Origin: CAZDGV01 sp964505195
GTDB taxonomy: Bacteria > Bacteroidota > Bacteroidia > Chitinophagales > Chitinophagaceae
Assembly (NCBI GenBank): GCA_964505195.1
Contig: CAZDGV010000012.1
Coordinates: forward strand, 1-45,157
Direction of reading: 5' to 3'
Length of the DNA: 45,157 bases
Shown here: one piece after another, positions 8,602 through 16,075 of the stretch
Layout of the letters: each line of letters starts with the position of its first letter
Numbering within the stretch: position 1 is the stretch's first letter
Notes under the pieces: generated by a model
Database searches by the model: none
Told to the model about the DNA's origin: nothing
What the model saw: only the letters and a program-made list of their open reading frames with translations
Position numbers and translations under genes: made by a program

Positions 8602-8707
8602 CGGCAGGTCTTGCACGACCAGCTCCTGCTGAACTCCCCCAGGGTCGGAAGACAGCAAGGGTAGGCGGTTGTAGCGGTGCGATGTAAGTAACCTGCCATT
8701 TTTTTTT
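8602..8707 (+). ncRNA. ffs: Signal recognition particle RNA, small bacterial (4.5S) type
   Basis: About 100 nucleotides with the universal SRP domain IV: CCCCCAGGGTCGGAAGACAG and then CAAGGGTAG, with the GGAA tetraloop and asymmetric internal loop that bind Ffh. The ends pair as GGCAGGT (8603-8609) with ACCTGCC (8691-8697), closing the rod. Nine T residues from 8699 make the terminal stem part of an intrinsic terminator. There is no Alu domain. It has its own promoter and lies between the plug gene and the aldolase gene, both on the same strand. Exact ends are inferred from the pairing. Confidence 0.95.
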
Positions 8708-8748
8708 ACTTGTGGAAAAGTCCATTTCCCCTTTCCTCCTCCAACCAT

Positions 8749-8756
8749 TATTTTCG
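8749..8756 (+). promoter_or_regulatory. -7-like box for the aldolase gene
   Basis: TATTTTCG differs from TAnnTTTG at one base and lies 22 bases before the ATG at 8779. The same TTCG variant is seen before aroK. Confidence 0.4.
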
Positions 8757-8778
8757 CTGAAAGAACAACCCACACGCT

Positions 8779-9429
8779 ATGAAATTTTTTATTGATACCG
8801 CTAATCTTTCCCAAATCAAAGAAGCGAACGACTTAGGCATTCTCGACGGAGTAACCACCAATCCATCGCTGATGGCCAAAGAAGGCATCAAGGGTGCAGA
8901 AGCCATTGCGCAGCATTACAAAGCAATTTGTGAACTAGTAGATGGAGATGTAAGTGCCGAAGTGATCAGCACCGATTTTGATGGGATGGTTGAGGAAGGA
9001 AAAAAGCTTGCTGCCATCCATCCGAATATTGTTGTAAAAGTTCCCATGATTAAAGATGGCGTAAAAGCCCTCAAGTGGTTCAGCGATAATGGTATTAAAA
9101 CCAACTGTACGCTGGTATTTTCAGCCGGACAAGCCATTCTTGCCGCCAAGGCCGGAGCCACTTATGTATCGCCCTTTATTGGAAGAATAGATGATAGCAG
9201 CTGGGATGGGATGGAACTGATTGCGCAAATTGCACATATCTATTCATTGCAGGGTTTTGAAACAGAAATTCTGGCCGCATCCATCCGCAATGCACTTCAT
9301 ATTGTAAAGGCAGCTGAAGCCGGTGCCGATGTATGTACCTGTCCGCTCGATTCCATTTTGGGCTTGCTCAAACATCCGCTTACCGATATTGGGTTGGCGA
9401 AGTTTCTGGAAGATGCCAAAAAGATGTAG
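8779..9429 (+). CDS. fsa: Fructose-6-phosphate aldolase / small transaldolase (TalC family)
   Basis: TIM-barrel class I aldolase of 216 residues, the length of the FSA/TalC subfamily and much shorter than classical transaldolase. It begins MKFFIDTANL, has DGVTTNPSLMAKEG, the Schiff-base lysine in NIVVKVPMI, then TNCTLVFSAGQAILAAKAGATYVSPFIGRIDD and the C-terminal TCPLDSILGLLKHPLTDIGL. Whether the physiological reaction is transaldolase or fructose-6-phosphate aldolase cannot be decided from the sequence. It appears to be a single-gene unit with its own promoter-like box and a strong terminator directly behind it. Confidence 0.94.
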   Translation: MKFFIDTANLSQIKEANDLGILDGVTTNPSLMAKEGIKGAEAIAQHYKAICELVDGDVSAEVISTDFDGMVEEGKKLAAIHPNIVVKVPMIKDGVKALKWFSDNGIKTNCTLVFSAGQAILAAKAGATYVSPFIGRIDDSSWDGMELIAQIAHIYSLQGFETEILAASIRNALHIVKAAEAGADVCTCPLDSILGLLKHPLTDIGLAKFLEDAKKM

Positions 9430-9453
9430 GGAATTGACTTCAATAACTTTTCT

Positions 9454-9480
9454 AAAAGCTCCGCATGCGGAGCTTTTTTT
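9454..9480 (+). terminator. Intrinsic terminator after the aldolase gene
   Basis: A perfect inverted repeat, AAAAGCTCCGCA (9454-9465) and TGCGGAGCTTTT (9466-9477), is followed by more T residues. It insulates the ribosomal operon from upstream transcription. Confidence 0.9.
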
Positions 9481-9643
9481 ATTGCAGTTAATGGCTGAAA
9501 ATCAATGGAATAAGCAGTTTTGACGTGCTTTATAATTGCTTTTGAAAGGAATGGAAGGGGTGGACTTTGTAATTTTGCTTTTCCGTGCCGGGCTGCAAGG
9601 GCTAAGCACTCATAAAAAACACTAAAAATTCCTCCAGCTTATA

Positions 9644-9675
9644 TTTGGTGGATAAAATGCCTTCTCATACCTTTG
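9644..9675 (+). promoter_or_regulatory. Promoter of the S10-spc operon
   Basis: This is the best promoter in the window: -33 TTTG (9644-9647), a 20-base spacer and -7 TACCTTTG (9668-9675), both exact for the Bacteroidota consensus. Transcription should begin about four to seven bases later, at the foot of the leader hairpin. The block TACCTTTGCGCTCCC recurs before rpsA. Confidence 0.85.
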
Positions 9676-9679
9676 CGCT

Positions 9680-9697
9680 CCCAATCTGAAAATTGGG
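9680..9697 (+). promoter_or_regulatory. 5' leader hairpin of rpsJ
   Basis: CCCAAT pairs with ATTGGG around loop CTGAAA; five T residues follow and the ATG is at 9705. The hairpin would sit at or near the 5' end of the mRNA. A hairpin with the same position and a related loop precedes rpsA. Confidence 0.55.
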
Positions 9698-9704
9698 TTT
9701 TTAT

Positions 9705-10010
9705 ATGGCGCAAAGAATTCGAATCAAATTACAGTCTTACGACCACAACCTGGTGGATAAATCTGCTGAAAAAATCGTGAAAACGGTTCGCAGCACAGGT
9801 GCCGTAGTTACGGGTCCTATTCCCTTGCCTACGCAGAAGAGAATTTTTACGGTGCTTCGTTCACCCCACGTGAACAAGAAGAGCCGTGAGCAGTTCCAGC
9901 TTTGCACGCACAAGCGTCTGTTGGATATTTATACTTCTACTTCACGCACCGTTGATGCACTCAGCAAGCTGGATCTTCCCAGTGGTGTGGATGTAGAGAT
10001 CAAAGCATAA
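9705..10010 (+). CDS. rpsJ: 30S ribosomal protein S10 (uS10)
   Basis: 101 residues beginning MAQRIRIKLQSYDHNLVDKS, close to the usual length. I chose ATG 9705; an in-frame TTG at 9693 lies inside the leader hairpin. S10 belongs to the 30S head and, in many bacteria, also works with NusB in antitermination. It is the first gene of the cluster, but a 330-base structured interval separates it from rplC. Confidence 0.98.
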   Translation: MAQRIRIKLQSYDHNLVDKSAEKIVKTVRSTGAVVTGPIPLPTQKRIFTVLRSPHVNKKSREQFQLCTHKRLLDIYTSTSRTVDALSKLDLPSGVDVEIKA

Positions 10011-10340
10011 CAGCCTGCCTTTTAAAGAAGGCAAACTGTAACAGTTCTTTTAATATCATTTTCGAACCTCATCTGTCAACTCCCGTCTGTGGCGGGCTAA
10101 AGCAGCGCTGAGGGGATGCAGGAAGGCAAATCCTCCGAGAAATCCTTCTTCATCCACAACAATTGAAAATATGAACTAGCCATTCGCGGTTAGTTTACTA
10201 CCGGTACTTCCGAGCACCGCATGCGGTGCAAAAAGGAAAAGGTCGGTGGCAAACGGGGATTGAAGTTGCCAATGATTGTGTTTTACCACACATCAGCCCG
10301 CTACTGTCTCTTCAACCAAGAAGGCACAAACACAATAAAG
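10011..10340 (+). promoter_or_regulatory. Structured intercistronic interval between rpsJ and rplC
   Basis: A 330-base stretch without a convincing gene, inside the operon. Possible hairpins cover most of it: 10016-10033 (TGCCTT/AAGGCA), 10034-10046 (AACTG/CAGTT), 10082-10096 (CCCGTC/GGCGGG, with a T-G pair), 10114-10155 (a 12-pair helix with one bulge and one T-G), 10172-10197 (ten pairs including AACTAGCC/GGTTAGTT), 10214-10229 (GCACCG/CGGTGC) and 10247-10271 (TGGCAA/TTGCCA). No TAnnTTTG box is evident on the plus strand. An in-frame extension of rplC from GTG 10221 exists but is unlike L3 proteins. Most likely a leader RNA for rplC-rplD; a role in L3 or L4 autoregulation is inference. Confidence 0.5.
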
Positions 10341-10958
10341 ATGAAAGGAATCATTGGTAAAAAAATCGGAATGACCAGTATCTTCAGTCCCGACGGCAAG
10401 CAAACACCTTGCACGATCATTGAAGCTGGTCCCTGTGTTGTAACACAGGTGAAAACAACCGCATCAGACGGTTACAATGCATTACAGTTGGCTTTCGGCG
10501 AGAAAAAAGAAAAGCGTGCTACTGCTGCTGAAATCAATCACTTTGCCAAAGCATCTACCTCTCCCAAAAAATTTGTAAAAGAATTTCGCGATTGTTCACT
10601 CGAAAAGAATGTGGGCGAAACCATTACCATCGATATTTTCTCTGAAGGAGAAAAAGTAGATGTAGTGGGCACTACCAAAGGAAAAGGTTTCCAGGGTGTT
10701 GTAAAGCGCCATGGATTTTCCGGTGTGGGTGATGCTTCGCATGGTCAGCACGATCGTCAGCGTGCACCCGGTTCATTGGGTAACTCATCCGATGCCAGCC
10801 GTGTAATGAAAGGTATGCGCATGGCAGGCCGCATGGGAGGCGACAGGGTGAAAATGAAGGGCCTTAAAATTGTGAAGCTGTTCCCTGAAAAGAATTACAT
10901 CCTCATCAGCGGATCCGTTCCAGGTCATAACGGTTCTATCGTGCTTATTCAGAAATAA
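10341..10958 (+). CDS. rplC: 50S ribosomal protein L3 (uL3)
   Basis: 205 residues starting MKGIIGKKIGMTSIF, an early-assembly protein whose long loop reaches the peptidyl transferase region. The loop contains HGFSGVGDASHGQHDRQR, RAPGSLGN and SRVMKGMRMAGRMGG. The start at 10341 is fixed by the conserved N terminus; AATAAAG precedes it without a Shine-Dalgarno sequence. It follows the structured interval and lies 20 bases before rplD. Confidence 0.98.
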   Translation: MKGIIGKKIGMTSIFSPDGKQTPCTIIEAGPCVVTQVKTTASDGYNALQLAFGEKKEKRATAAEINHFAKASTSPKKFVKEFRDCSLEKNVGETITIDIFSEGEKVDVVGTTKGKGFQGVVKRHGFSGVGDASHGQHDRQRAPGSLGNSSDASRVMKGMRMAGRMGGDRVKMKGLKIVKLFPEKNYILISGSVPGHNGSIVLIQK

Positions 10959-10978
10959 ACTCATTCAATATTAGCATC

Positions 10979-11617
10979 ATGCAAATCGAAGTTTTAAATA
11001 AAGAAGGTAAGAAAACAGGACGCCAGGTATCGTTGCCCGAAGAAATTTTCGGCATTGAACCCAACGACCATGTCATTTACCTCGCCGTGAAGCAATATCT
11101 GGCTGCCCGTCGTCAGGGTACGCACAAAGTAAAAACCCGTGCTGAAGTGAAGGGTGCAAGCCGCAAGCTGCATCGCCAAAAAGGTACAGGTGGTTCAAGA
11201 AAAGGTAATATCCGTAACCCCTTATATAAAGGTGGTGGTACCATTTTCGGTCCCAAGCCCCATGGTTACGATTTCAAGTTGAACCGCAAGGTGAAAGATC
11301 TGGCCAAGATGTCGGCTTTGGCTTACAAGGCAAAAGAAAACGCCATCGTGGTGGTTGAAGATTTTGAACTGGCAGCCCCCAAAACCAAGGAGCTGGTAGG
11401 TGTGATGAGCAATCTGCAGCTCAGCGGCAAGAAGGCATTGTTCATCCTGCCTGAGTACAACGATAATTTGTATTTGAGCTTGCGCAACATGCCCCGTGTA
11501 CAAGGCAGTTTGCTTGCAGATATGAATACTTACGATATCGTAAACAGCCAGGTGTTGGTGTTGACAGAAAACGTAGCGAAAATTTTCTCAGAAGAAGACA
11601 CTGCGGTAGAAGCATAA
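10979..11617 (+). CDS. rplD: 50S ribosomal protein L4 (uL4)
   Basis: 212 residues. The exit-tunnel loop is visible as GASRKLHRQKGTGGSRKGN followed by GGGTIFGPKPHGY. In Escherichia coli L4 represses the S10 operon by binding the leader. Here a candidate leader lies one gene upstream, before rplC, which makes L4 a natural candidate ligand, though this is inference. The C terminus ends in an acidic tail (EEDTAVEA). Confidence 0.98.
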   Translation: MQIEVLNKEGKKTGRQVSLPEEIFGIEPNDHVIYLAVKQYLAARRQGTHKVKTRAEVKGASRKLHRQKGTGGSRKGNIRNPLYKGGGTIFGPKPHGYDFKLNRKVKDLAKMSALAYKAKENAIVVVEDFELAAPKTKELVGVMSNLQLSGKKALFILPEYNDNLYLSLRNMPRVQGSLLADMNTYDIVNSQVLVLTENVAKIFSEEDTAVEA

Positions 11618-11645
11618 TTACAAATAACAGAAAAGCTTAGATACA

Positions 11646-11945
11646 ATGAAAGCAGCCGAGATACTTATTAAGCCGATCCTCTCTGAAAAGAGTAACCGAC
11701 TTACCGAAAAGCGTAACACTTATGCTTTTCGTGTAAACCGCAAGGCGAACAAGTTGGAAATTAAAAAAGCAATTGAAACCTTTTACGGCGTAAACGTAGC
11801 AGATGTGCGTACCATCGTGGTGCCTTCCAAAGCCAAGTCGCGCTTTACCAAAGCCGGCGTTGTAAGTGGACGCAAGCCTGCTTACAAAAAAGCATACGTA
11901 ACCGTAGCGGAAGGAGAGAACATTGACCTCTACGCTAACGTATAA
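11646..11945 (+). CDS. rplW: 50S ribosomal protein L23 (uL23)
   Basis: 99 residues, starting MKAAEILIKPILSEKS, with FRVNRKANKLEIKKAIETFYGV and the extended loop SKAKSRFTKAGVVSGRKPAYKKA. L23 lies beside the exit tunnel and docks SRP and trigger factor, linking it to the SRP RNA and secY in this window. A 77-base spacer separates it from rplB. Confidence 0.98.
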   Translation: MKAAEILIKPILSEKSNRLTEKRNTYAFRVNRKANKLEIKKAIETFYGVNVADVRTIVVPSKAKSRFTKAGVVSGRKPAYKKAYVTVAEGENIDLYANV

Positions 11946-12022
11946 AAAAAGAAAAGAATGGCGGGTCAAGCGCCGCAAAGAATTGACATAAAACATTGAT
12001 CAACGAATAAGCGAAACAGAAC

Positions 12023-12862
12023 ATGGCACTGAAAAAATACAAACCGGTAACAGCCGGCACACGCTGGAGAATCGGAAATGCGTATGCGGAAATCACCACC
12101 GATACGCCTGAAAAAACATTGGTTGAAAAGATCACGTCAACTGGCGGACGCAACGCACAGGGTCGTCGCGCTATGCGCTATATCGGCGGCGGTAATAAGA
12201 AAATGTATCGTTTGGTAGATTTCAAACGCAGCAAAAAAGACATTCCTGCCAAGGTTGCCAGTGTAGAGTATGATCCTAACCGTACTGCATTCATCGCCCT
12301 GCTGAATTATGCAGATGGTGAGAAGCGTTATATCCTGGCACCTCAGGGTATTCAGGTTGGACAAACCGTTATCGCCGGTGATGCCGTTGCACCTGAACTG
12401 GGCAATGCGCTGATGATGAAGAACATGCCCCTCGGTACCAACGTACACAATATTGAAATGCAGCCCGGACAAGGTGGTAAGCTGGTACGCAGCGCCGGAA
12501 CTTCCGCACAGCTCACCAACAAGGAAGAAAAGTATGCAGTACTTAAAATGCCTTCAGGTGAATTGCGCAAAGTGCTGATCAATTGCTATGCAACTGTAGG
12601 CGTTGTTTCCAACAGCGATCATAACCTCGAGCAGGCCGGTAAGGCAGGGGTAAACCGCTGGAAGGGTATTCGTCCGCGTAACCGTGGTGTAGCTATGAAC
12701 CCTGTTGATCACCCGATGGGTGGTGGTGAAGGAAAGGCATCAGGTGGTCATCCTCGTTCACGTACCGGTAAGTATGCAAAAGGAGAAAAAACAAGAGCGC
12801 GCGTGAAGGGCAGCAATAAGCTCATCATTCAGCGCAGAGATGGTAGCAAGCTGGCAAAATAA
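12023..12862 (+). CDS. rplB: 50S ribosomal protein L2 (uL2)
   Basis: 279 residues; needed for subunit association and peptidyl transferase function. The C-terminal signature AMNPVDHPMGGGEGKASGGH contains the conserved His close to the catalytic centre; PM replaces the PH found in proteobacteria. The N-terminal half carries the RNA-binding SH3-like domain (RRAMRYIGGGNKKMYR). Confidence 0.98.
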   Translation: MALKKYKPVTAGTRWRIGNAYAEITTDTPEKTLVEKITSTGGRNAQGRRAMRYIGGGNKKMYRLVDFKRSKKDIPAKVASVEYDPNRTAFIALLNYADGEKRYILAPQGIQVGQTVIAGDAVAPELGNALMMKNMPLGTNVHNIEMQPGQGGKLVRSAGTSAQLTNKEEKYAVLKMPSGELRKVLINCYATVGVVSNSDHNLEQAGKAGVNRWKGIRPRNRGVAMNPVDHPMGGGEGKASGGHPRSRTGKYAKGEKTRARVKGSNKLIIQRRDGSKLAK

Positions 12863-12892
12863 TTTTTAAACACATTTCGATAAAACAAGCAT

Positions 12893-13165
12893 ATGGCTCG
12901 TTCAATAAAAAAAGGTCCTTACGTAGCAGCACATCTCGAAAACAAAGTGCTGGCAATGAATGAAGGCAAAACCAAGAAAGGCGTCATCAAAACCTGGAGT
13001 CGCCGCTCTACCATTACGCCTGATTTTGTAGGCCACACCTTCGCCGTGCACAATGGCAACAAGTTTATTCCCGTGTATGTAACCGAATTTATGGTTGGAC
13101 ACAAACTGGGTGAATTTGCGCCAACACGCAACTTTAAAGGACACTCAAGCAAGAAAATCGCTTAA
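12893..13165 (+). CDS. rpsS: 30S ribosomal protein S19 (uS19)
   Basis: 90 residues beginning MARSIKKGPYVAAHLENKV and ending GEFAPTRNFKGHSSKK, the standard S19 frame; a 30S head protein near the A-site finger. It lies 30 bases after rplB and 15 bases before rplV. Confidence 0.98.
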   Translation: MARSIKKGPYVAAHLENKVLAMNEGKTKKGVIKTWSRRSTITPDFVGHTFAVHNGNKFIPVYVTEFMVGHKLGEFAPTRNFKGHSSKKIA

Positions 13166-13180
13166 AACTGATTGATTACA

Positions 13181-13525
13181 ATGGAAGCTATCGCTAAACT
13201 CAGAAATTATCCCACATCGCCGCGCAAAATGCGTTTGCTGGCTGATGAGATTCGTGGCATGGATGTAGAGAAAGCTCTTGCTCTGCTCGATTTCCATCCG
13301 CAGCACTCTTCAACACCGCTTTCAAAGCTTTTGAAAAGTGCCATCAACAACTGGGAACAGAAGAACGAAGGACAAAGCGCTGCTGATGCATCGCTGGTGG
13401 TGAAAACCATTTTTGTAGATGGAGGTCGCATGATCAAGCGTCTGCGTCCTGCACCACAGGGCCGTGCTTACCGCGTGCGCAAGCGCAGCAATCACGTAAC
13501 CATAATTGTTGACAGAAAAAAATAA
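13181..13525 (+). CDS. rplV: 50S ribosomal protein L22 (uL22)
   Basis: 114 residues from ATG 13181 (MEAIAKLRNYPTSPRKMRLL); an in-frame TTG at 13172 adds only MIT and is not needed. The beta-hairpin reaching the exit tunnel is seen as KRLRPAPQGRAYRVRKRSNH. Its constriction with L4 is where macrolide-resistance changes usually arise; nothing unusual is visible here. Confidence 0.98.
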   Translation: MEAIAKLRNYPTSPRKMRLLADEIRGMDVEKALALLDFHPQHSSTPLSKLLKSAINNWEQKNEGQSAADASLVVKTIFVDGGRMIKRLRPAPQGRAYRVRKRSNHVTIIVDRKK

Positions 13526-13550
13526 TTGAAACAAACATTTAACTCAGTAT

Positions 13551-14309
13551 ATGGGTCAGAAAGCAAATCCGATTGGTAACAGGTTAGGCATCATCCGCGG
13601 ATGGGAAAGCAACTGGTATGGTAGCAAAAAAGACTATGCCGGAAAGCTGATCGAAGACAACAAGATCAGATCTTATCTCAATGCGCGTATCAACAAAGGA
13701 GGCATCTCCAAAATTGTGATCGAGCGCACGCTGAACAAGCTGATCGTTACCATCCATACTTCCAAGCCCGGTATCATTATCGGTAAAGGCGGTGGTGAGG
13801 TTGACAGCATCAAGGAAGAGCTGAAGAAGCTTACCGGTAAGGAAGATGTGCAGATCAACATCCTCGAAATTCGTCGTCCTGAACTGGATGCCAACATCGT
13901 GGGCGAAACCATTGCACGCCAATTAGAAAATCGTGTGAGCTTTAAGCGCGCCATTAAAATGTCGATTGCTTCTGCACTGCGTATGGGAGCGGAAGGAATT
14001 AAGATTAAGGTGAGCGGTCGTTTGGGCGGTGCTGAAATTGCACGTACCGAAGAAATCAAGCAGGGCCGTGTGCCTTTGCATACATTCCGTATGGACATCG
14101 ACTACGCCAGCGTATTTGCATTGACGGTGTACGGAAAAATCGGCATCAAAGTATGGATTTGTAAAGGAGAAGTACTGGGTAAGCGCGATTTGAATCCGAA
14201 TTTCATCGGTGGCAAACCCGAAGGTGGTGAAAGAAGAGAGCCACGTGGCGGCGAACGCAGAGAGCGCGGCGGCGGTGAAAGAAGAGGCGGCGGCAGAAGA
14301 GAAAAATAA
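13551..14309 (+). CDS. rpsC: 30S ribosomal protein S3 (uS3) with Arg/Gly/Glu-rich tail
   Basis: 252 residues, about 20 longer than the Escherichia coli protein. The KH domain motif KPGIIIGKGGGEVDSIKEEL and the C-terminal domain (GRLGGAEIARTEE and VWICKGEVLGK) are normal. After FIGGKPEG a low-complexity tail of about 27 residues follows, built from GGERRE, RGGERRER and GGGERRGGG units. The tail is RGG-like and probably disordered. The family function is mRNA entry and helicase activity on the 30S; the tail may add RNA contacts, which is inference. Confidence 0.97.
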   Translation: MGQKANPIGNRLGIIRGWESNWYGSKKDYAGKLIEDNKIRSYLNARINKGGISKIVIERTLNKLIVTIHTSKPGIIIGKGGGEVDSIKEELKKLTGKEDVQINILEIRRPELDANIVGETIARQLENRVSFKRAIKMSIASALRMGAEGIKIKVSGRLGGAEIARTEEIKQGRVPLHTFRMDIDYASVFALTVYGKIGIKVWICKGEVLGKRDLNPNFIGGKPEGGERREPRGGERRERGGGERRGGGRREK

Positions 14310-14345
14310 ACGAACCAAGATTTAGAAAGCTCAAAACATCAATAA

Positions 14346-14765
14346 ATGTTACAGCCAAAAAGAACAAAGCACAGAAAAGTACAGAAAGGACGGATTCGCT
14401 CCGTGGCAAAGCGTGGCACTACCATCGCCTTTGGTTCTTATGCCATCAAGGCATTGGAGCCGATATGGCTTACCAATCGCCAGATTGAAAGTGCCCGTCA
14501 GGCAATGACGCGTGCCATGAAGCGTGAAGGTAATGTGTGGATCAGAGTGTTTCCCGACAAGGTGATTACCAGAAAACCCGCCGAAGTGCGTATGGGTAAA
14601 GGTAAAGGTAACCCCGAAGGTTGGGCAGCTGTGGTGGAGCCCGGACGTATTTTGTTTGAAGTAGATGGCGTGCCGCTGCAGGTAGCAAAAGAAGCGATGG
14701 ATCTCGCAGCACAAAAGCTTCCCATCAAAACCAAATTTATCATGCGCCGCGATGTGGTTGCATAA
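14346..14765 (+). CDS. rplP: 50S ribosomal protein L16 (uL16)
   Basis: 139 residues starting MLQPKRTKHRKVQKGRI. The conserved VRMGKGKGNPEGW loop contains the Arg equivalent to the one hydroxylated in Escherichia coli. L16 assembles late and organises the A-site tRNA elbow region. It lies 36 bases after rpsC. Confidence 0.98.
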   Translation: MLQPKRTKHRKVQKGRIRSVAKRGTTIAFGSYAIKALEPIWLTNRQIESARQAMTRAMKREGNVWIRVFPDKVITRKPAEVRMGKGKGNPEGWAAVVEPGRILFEVDGVPLQVAKEAMDLAAQKLPIKTKFIMRRDVVA

Positions 14766-14797
14766 TTGATTCCAAACCGCTTTAAAAACAGGGTGAA

Positions 14798-15007
14798 ATG
14801 TCAAACAATACAGAATTTTTAAAAAGCATCAGCGAACTCAGTGTTACCGACCTGAAAGCGCGTATTCAGGAAGACAAGCTCCGACTGAAAAAGCTTGAGT
14901 TTGCACATGCCATCTCTCCGCTGGAGAATCCGATGAGCATTCGTGCACTGCGCCGTGAGATCGCACGCTTAACAACCGTTTTGAAGAAAAAAGAAATGGG
15001 TATTTAA
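14798..15007 (+). CDS. rpmC: 50S ribosomal protein L29 (uL29)
   Basis: 69 residues, a two-helix protein at the tunnel exit beside L23. It shows the family pattern ELSVTDLKARIQEDKLRLKKLEFAHA followed by NPMSIRALRREIARLTTVL. The ATG at 14798 sits 32 bases after rplP. Confidence 0.97.
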   Translation: MSNNTEFLKSISELSVTDLKARIQEDKLRLKKLEFAHAISPLENPMSIRALRREIARLTTVLKKKEMGI

Positions 15008-15024
15008 ACCATAATATTTAAACA

Positions 15025-15282
15025 ATGGCTGAAAGAAATTTGCGTAAAACAAGGACAGGGGTTGTAACCAGCAACAAAATGGATAAAACCATTACGGTTG
15101 CTGTTGAAAGAAAAGTAAAGCACCCCATTTATGGTAAGTTCGTTAAGAAAACAACGAAGTTCCATGCGCACGATGAAAAGAACGAGTGTACCATCGGCGA
15201 TGTAGTGAGAATCATGGAAACAAGACCCCTCAGCAAAACCAAGCGCTGGCGCCTGGTAGAGGTGGTGGAAAAAGCCAAGTAA
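15025..15282 (+). CDS. rpsQ: 30S ribosomal protein S17 (uS17)
   Basis: 85 residues, OB-fold primary binder of 16S rRNA. Signature segments are RTGVVTSNKMDKTITVAVER, HPIYGKFV and the C-terminal ETRPLSKTKRWRLVEVVE. It follows rpmC by 17 bases. Confidence 0.98.
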   Translation: MAERNLRKTRTGVVTSNKMDKTITVAVERKVKHPIYGKFVKKTTKFHAHDEKNECTIGDVVRIMETRPLSKTKRWRLVEVVEKAK

Positions 15283-15329
15283 TTGATCCCGCTGTTTTAC
15301 AATTTTAAACAAAAGAAAACCGATTAATC

Positions 15330-15698
15330 ATGATTCAGCAAGAATCCAGACTGAATGTAGCCGATAACAGTGGCGCCAAAGAAGTGCTCTGCATCCGTGT
15401 GTTGGGCAACAGTGGTCAGCGTTATGCCAGAATAGGCGATAAGATTGTGGTAACCGTGAAAGATGCCATCCCCAGTGGTGGCGTTAAAAAGGGAACCGTA
15501 GCCAAGGCAGTCATTGTACGTACCAAAAACAAACTTCGTCGTAAAGACGGTTCTTATATCCGCTTCGACGATAATGCTGTGGTGCTGCTGAACAACTCAG
15601 ACGAACCCCGTGGTACCCGCATCTTCGGTCCCGTGGCACGTGAGCTGCGCGATAAAGGATACATGAAAATTGTATCGCTGGCACCCGAAGTATTATAA
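15330..15698 (+). CDS. rplN: 50S ribosomal protein L14 (uL14)
   Basis: 122 residues starting MIQQESRLNVADNSGAKEVL, with IRFDDNAVVLLN and EPRGTRIFGPVARELRDKGY. It forms inter-subunit bridges and is the docking site of the silencing factor RsfS in other bacteria. The 47-base spacer before it is A/T-rich and featureless. Confidence 0.98.
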   Translation: MIQQESRLNVADNSGAKEVLCIRVLGNSGQRYARIGDKIVVTVKDAIPSGGVKKGTVAKAVIVRTKNKLRRKDGSYIRFDDNAVVLLNNSDEPRGTRIFGPVARELRDKGYMKIVSLAPEVL

Positions 15699-15728
15699 TC
15701 ACTTTTACAAACGATAAAACGTAAGCAC

Positions 15729-16067
15729 GTGAGCAACAGATTTAAACCCAAATTCAACATCAAGAAAGGTGACGCGGTAGTAGTAATTACCGGGGAAGAT
15801 AAAGATGTGAAGAAGCCCCGCACCGTTCTCGAGGTATTTCCTGATAAAAGCAGGGTATTGGTAGAAGGTGTGAACATTGTTACCAAACACACCAAGCCTT
15901 CTGCGCAAAACACCAAGGGTGGTATCGTGAAAAAAGAAGCCCCTATTCATATTTCCAATGTAATGCTTTGGGATGCGAAGAAAGGAGAGGCTACCAAAAT
16001 CAAGCGCAGTCGCGAAAACGGAAAGCTGGTGCGTGTTTCAAAAAAATCCGGTGAAGTCATTAAATAA
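15729..16067 (+). CDS. rplX: 50S ribosomal protein L24 (uL24)
   Basis: 112 residues from a GTG start at 15729 (MSNRFKPKFNIKKGD). The KOW motif is KGDAVVVITGEDKD, and GIVKKEAPIHISNVML follows as usual. It is one of two GTG-started genes in the cluster, with secY. It lies 8 bases before rplE. Confidence 0.97.
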   Translation: MSNRFKPKFNIKKGDAVVVITGEDKDVKKPRTVLEVFPDKSRVLVEGVNIVTKHTKPSAQNTKGGIVKKEAPIHISNVMLWDAKKGEATKIKRSRENGKLVRVSKKSGEVIK

Positions 16068-16075
16068 TTGAGCAA

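Noticed and set aside
8408..8814. Minus-strand frames across the SRP RNA
   Set aside because: They cover a clear RNA gene and its terminator, and show no protein family features.
9480..9667. tRNA or small gene between the aldolase terminator and the rpsJ promoter
   Set aside because: I found no cloverleaf or credible frame; the stretch is A/T-rich and appears to be only the upstream promoter region.
10221..10340. Extended N terminus of L3 from GTG 10221
   Set aside because: L3 proteins start at MKGIIGKK; the extra 40 residues have no counterpart and come from the structured spacer.
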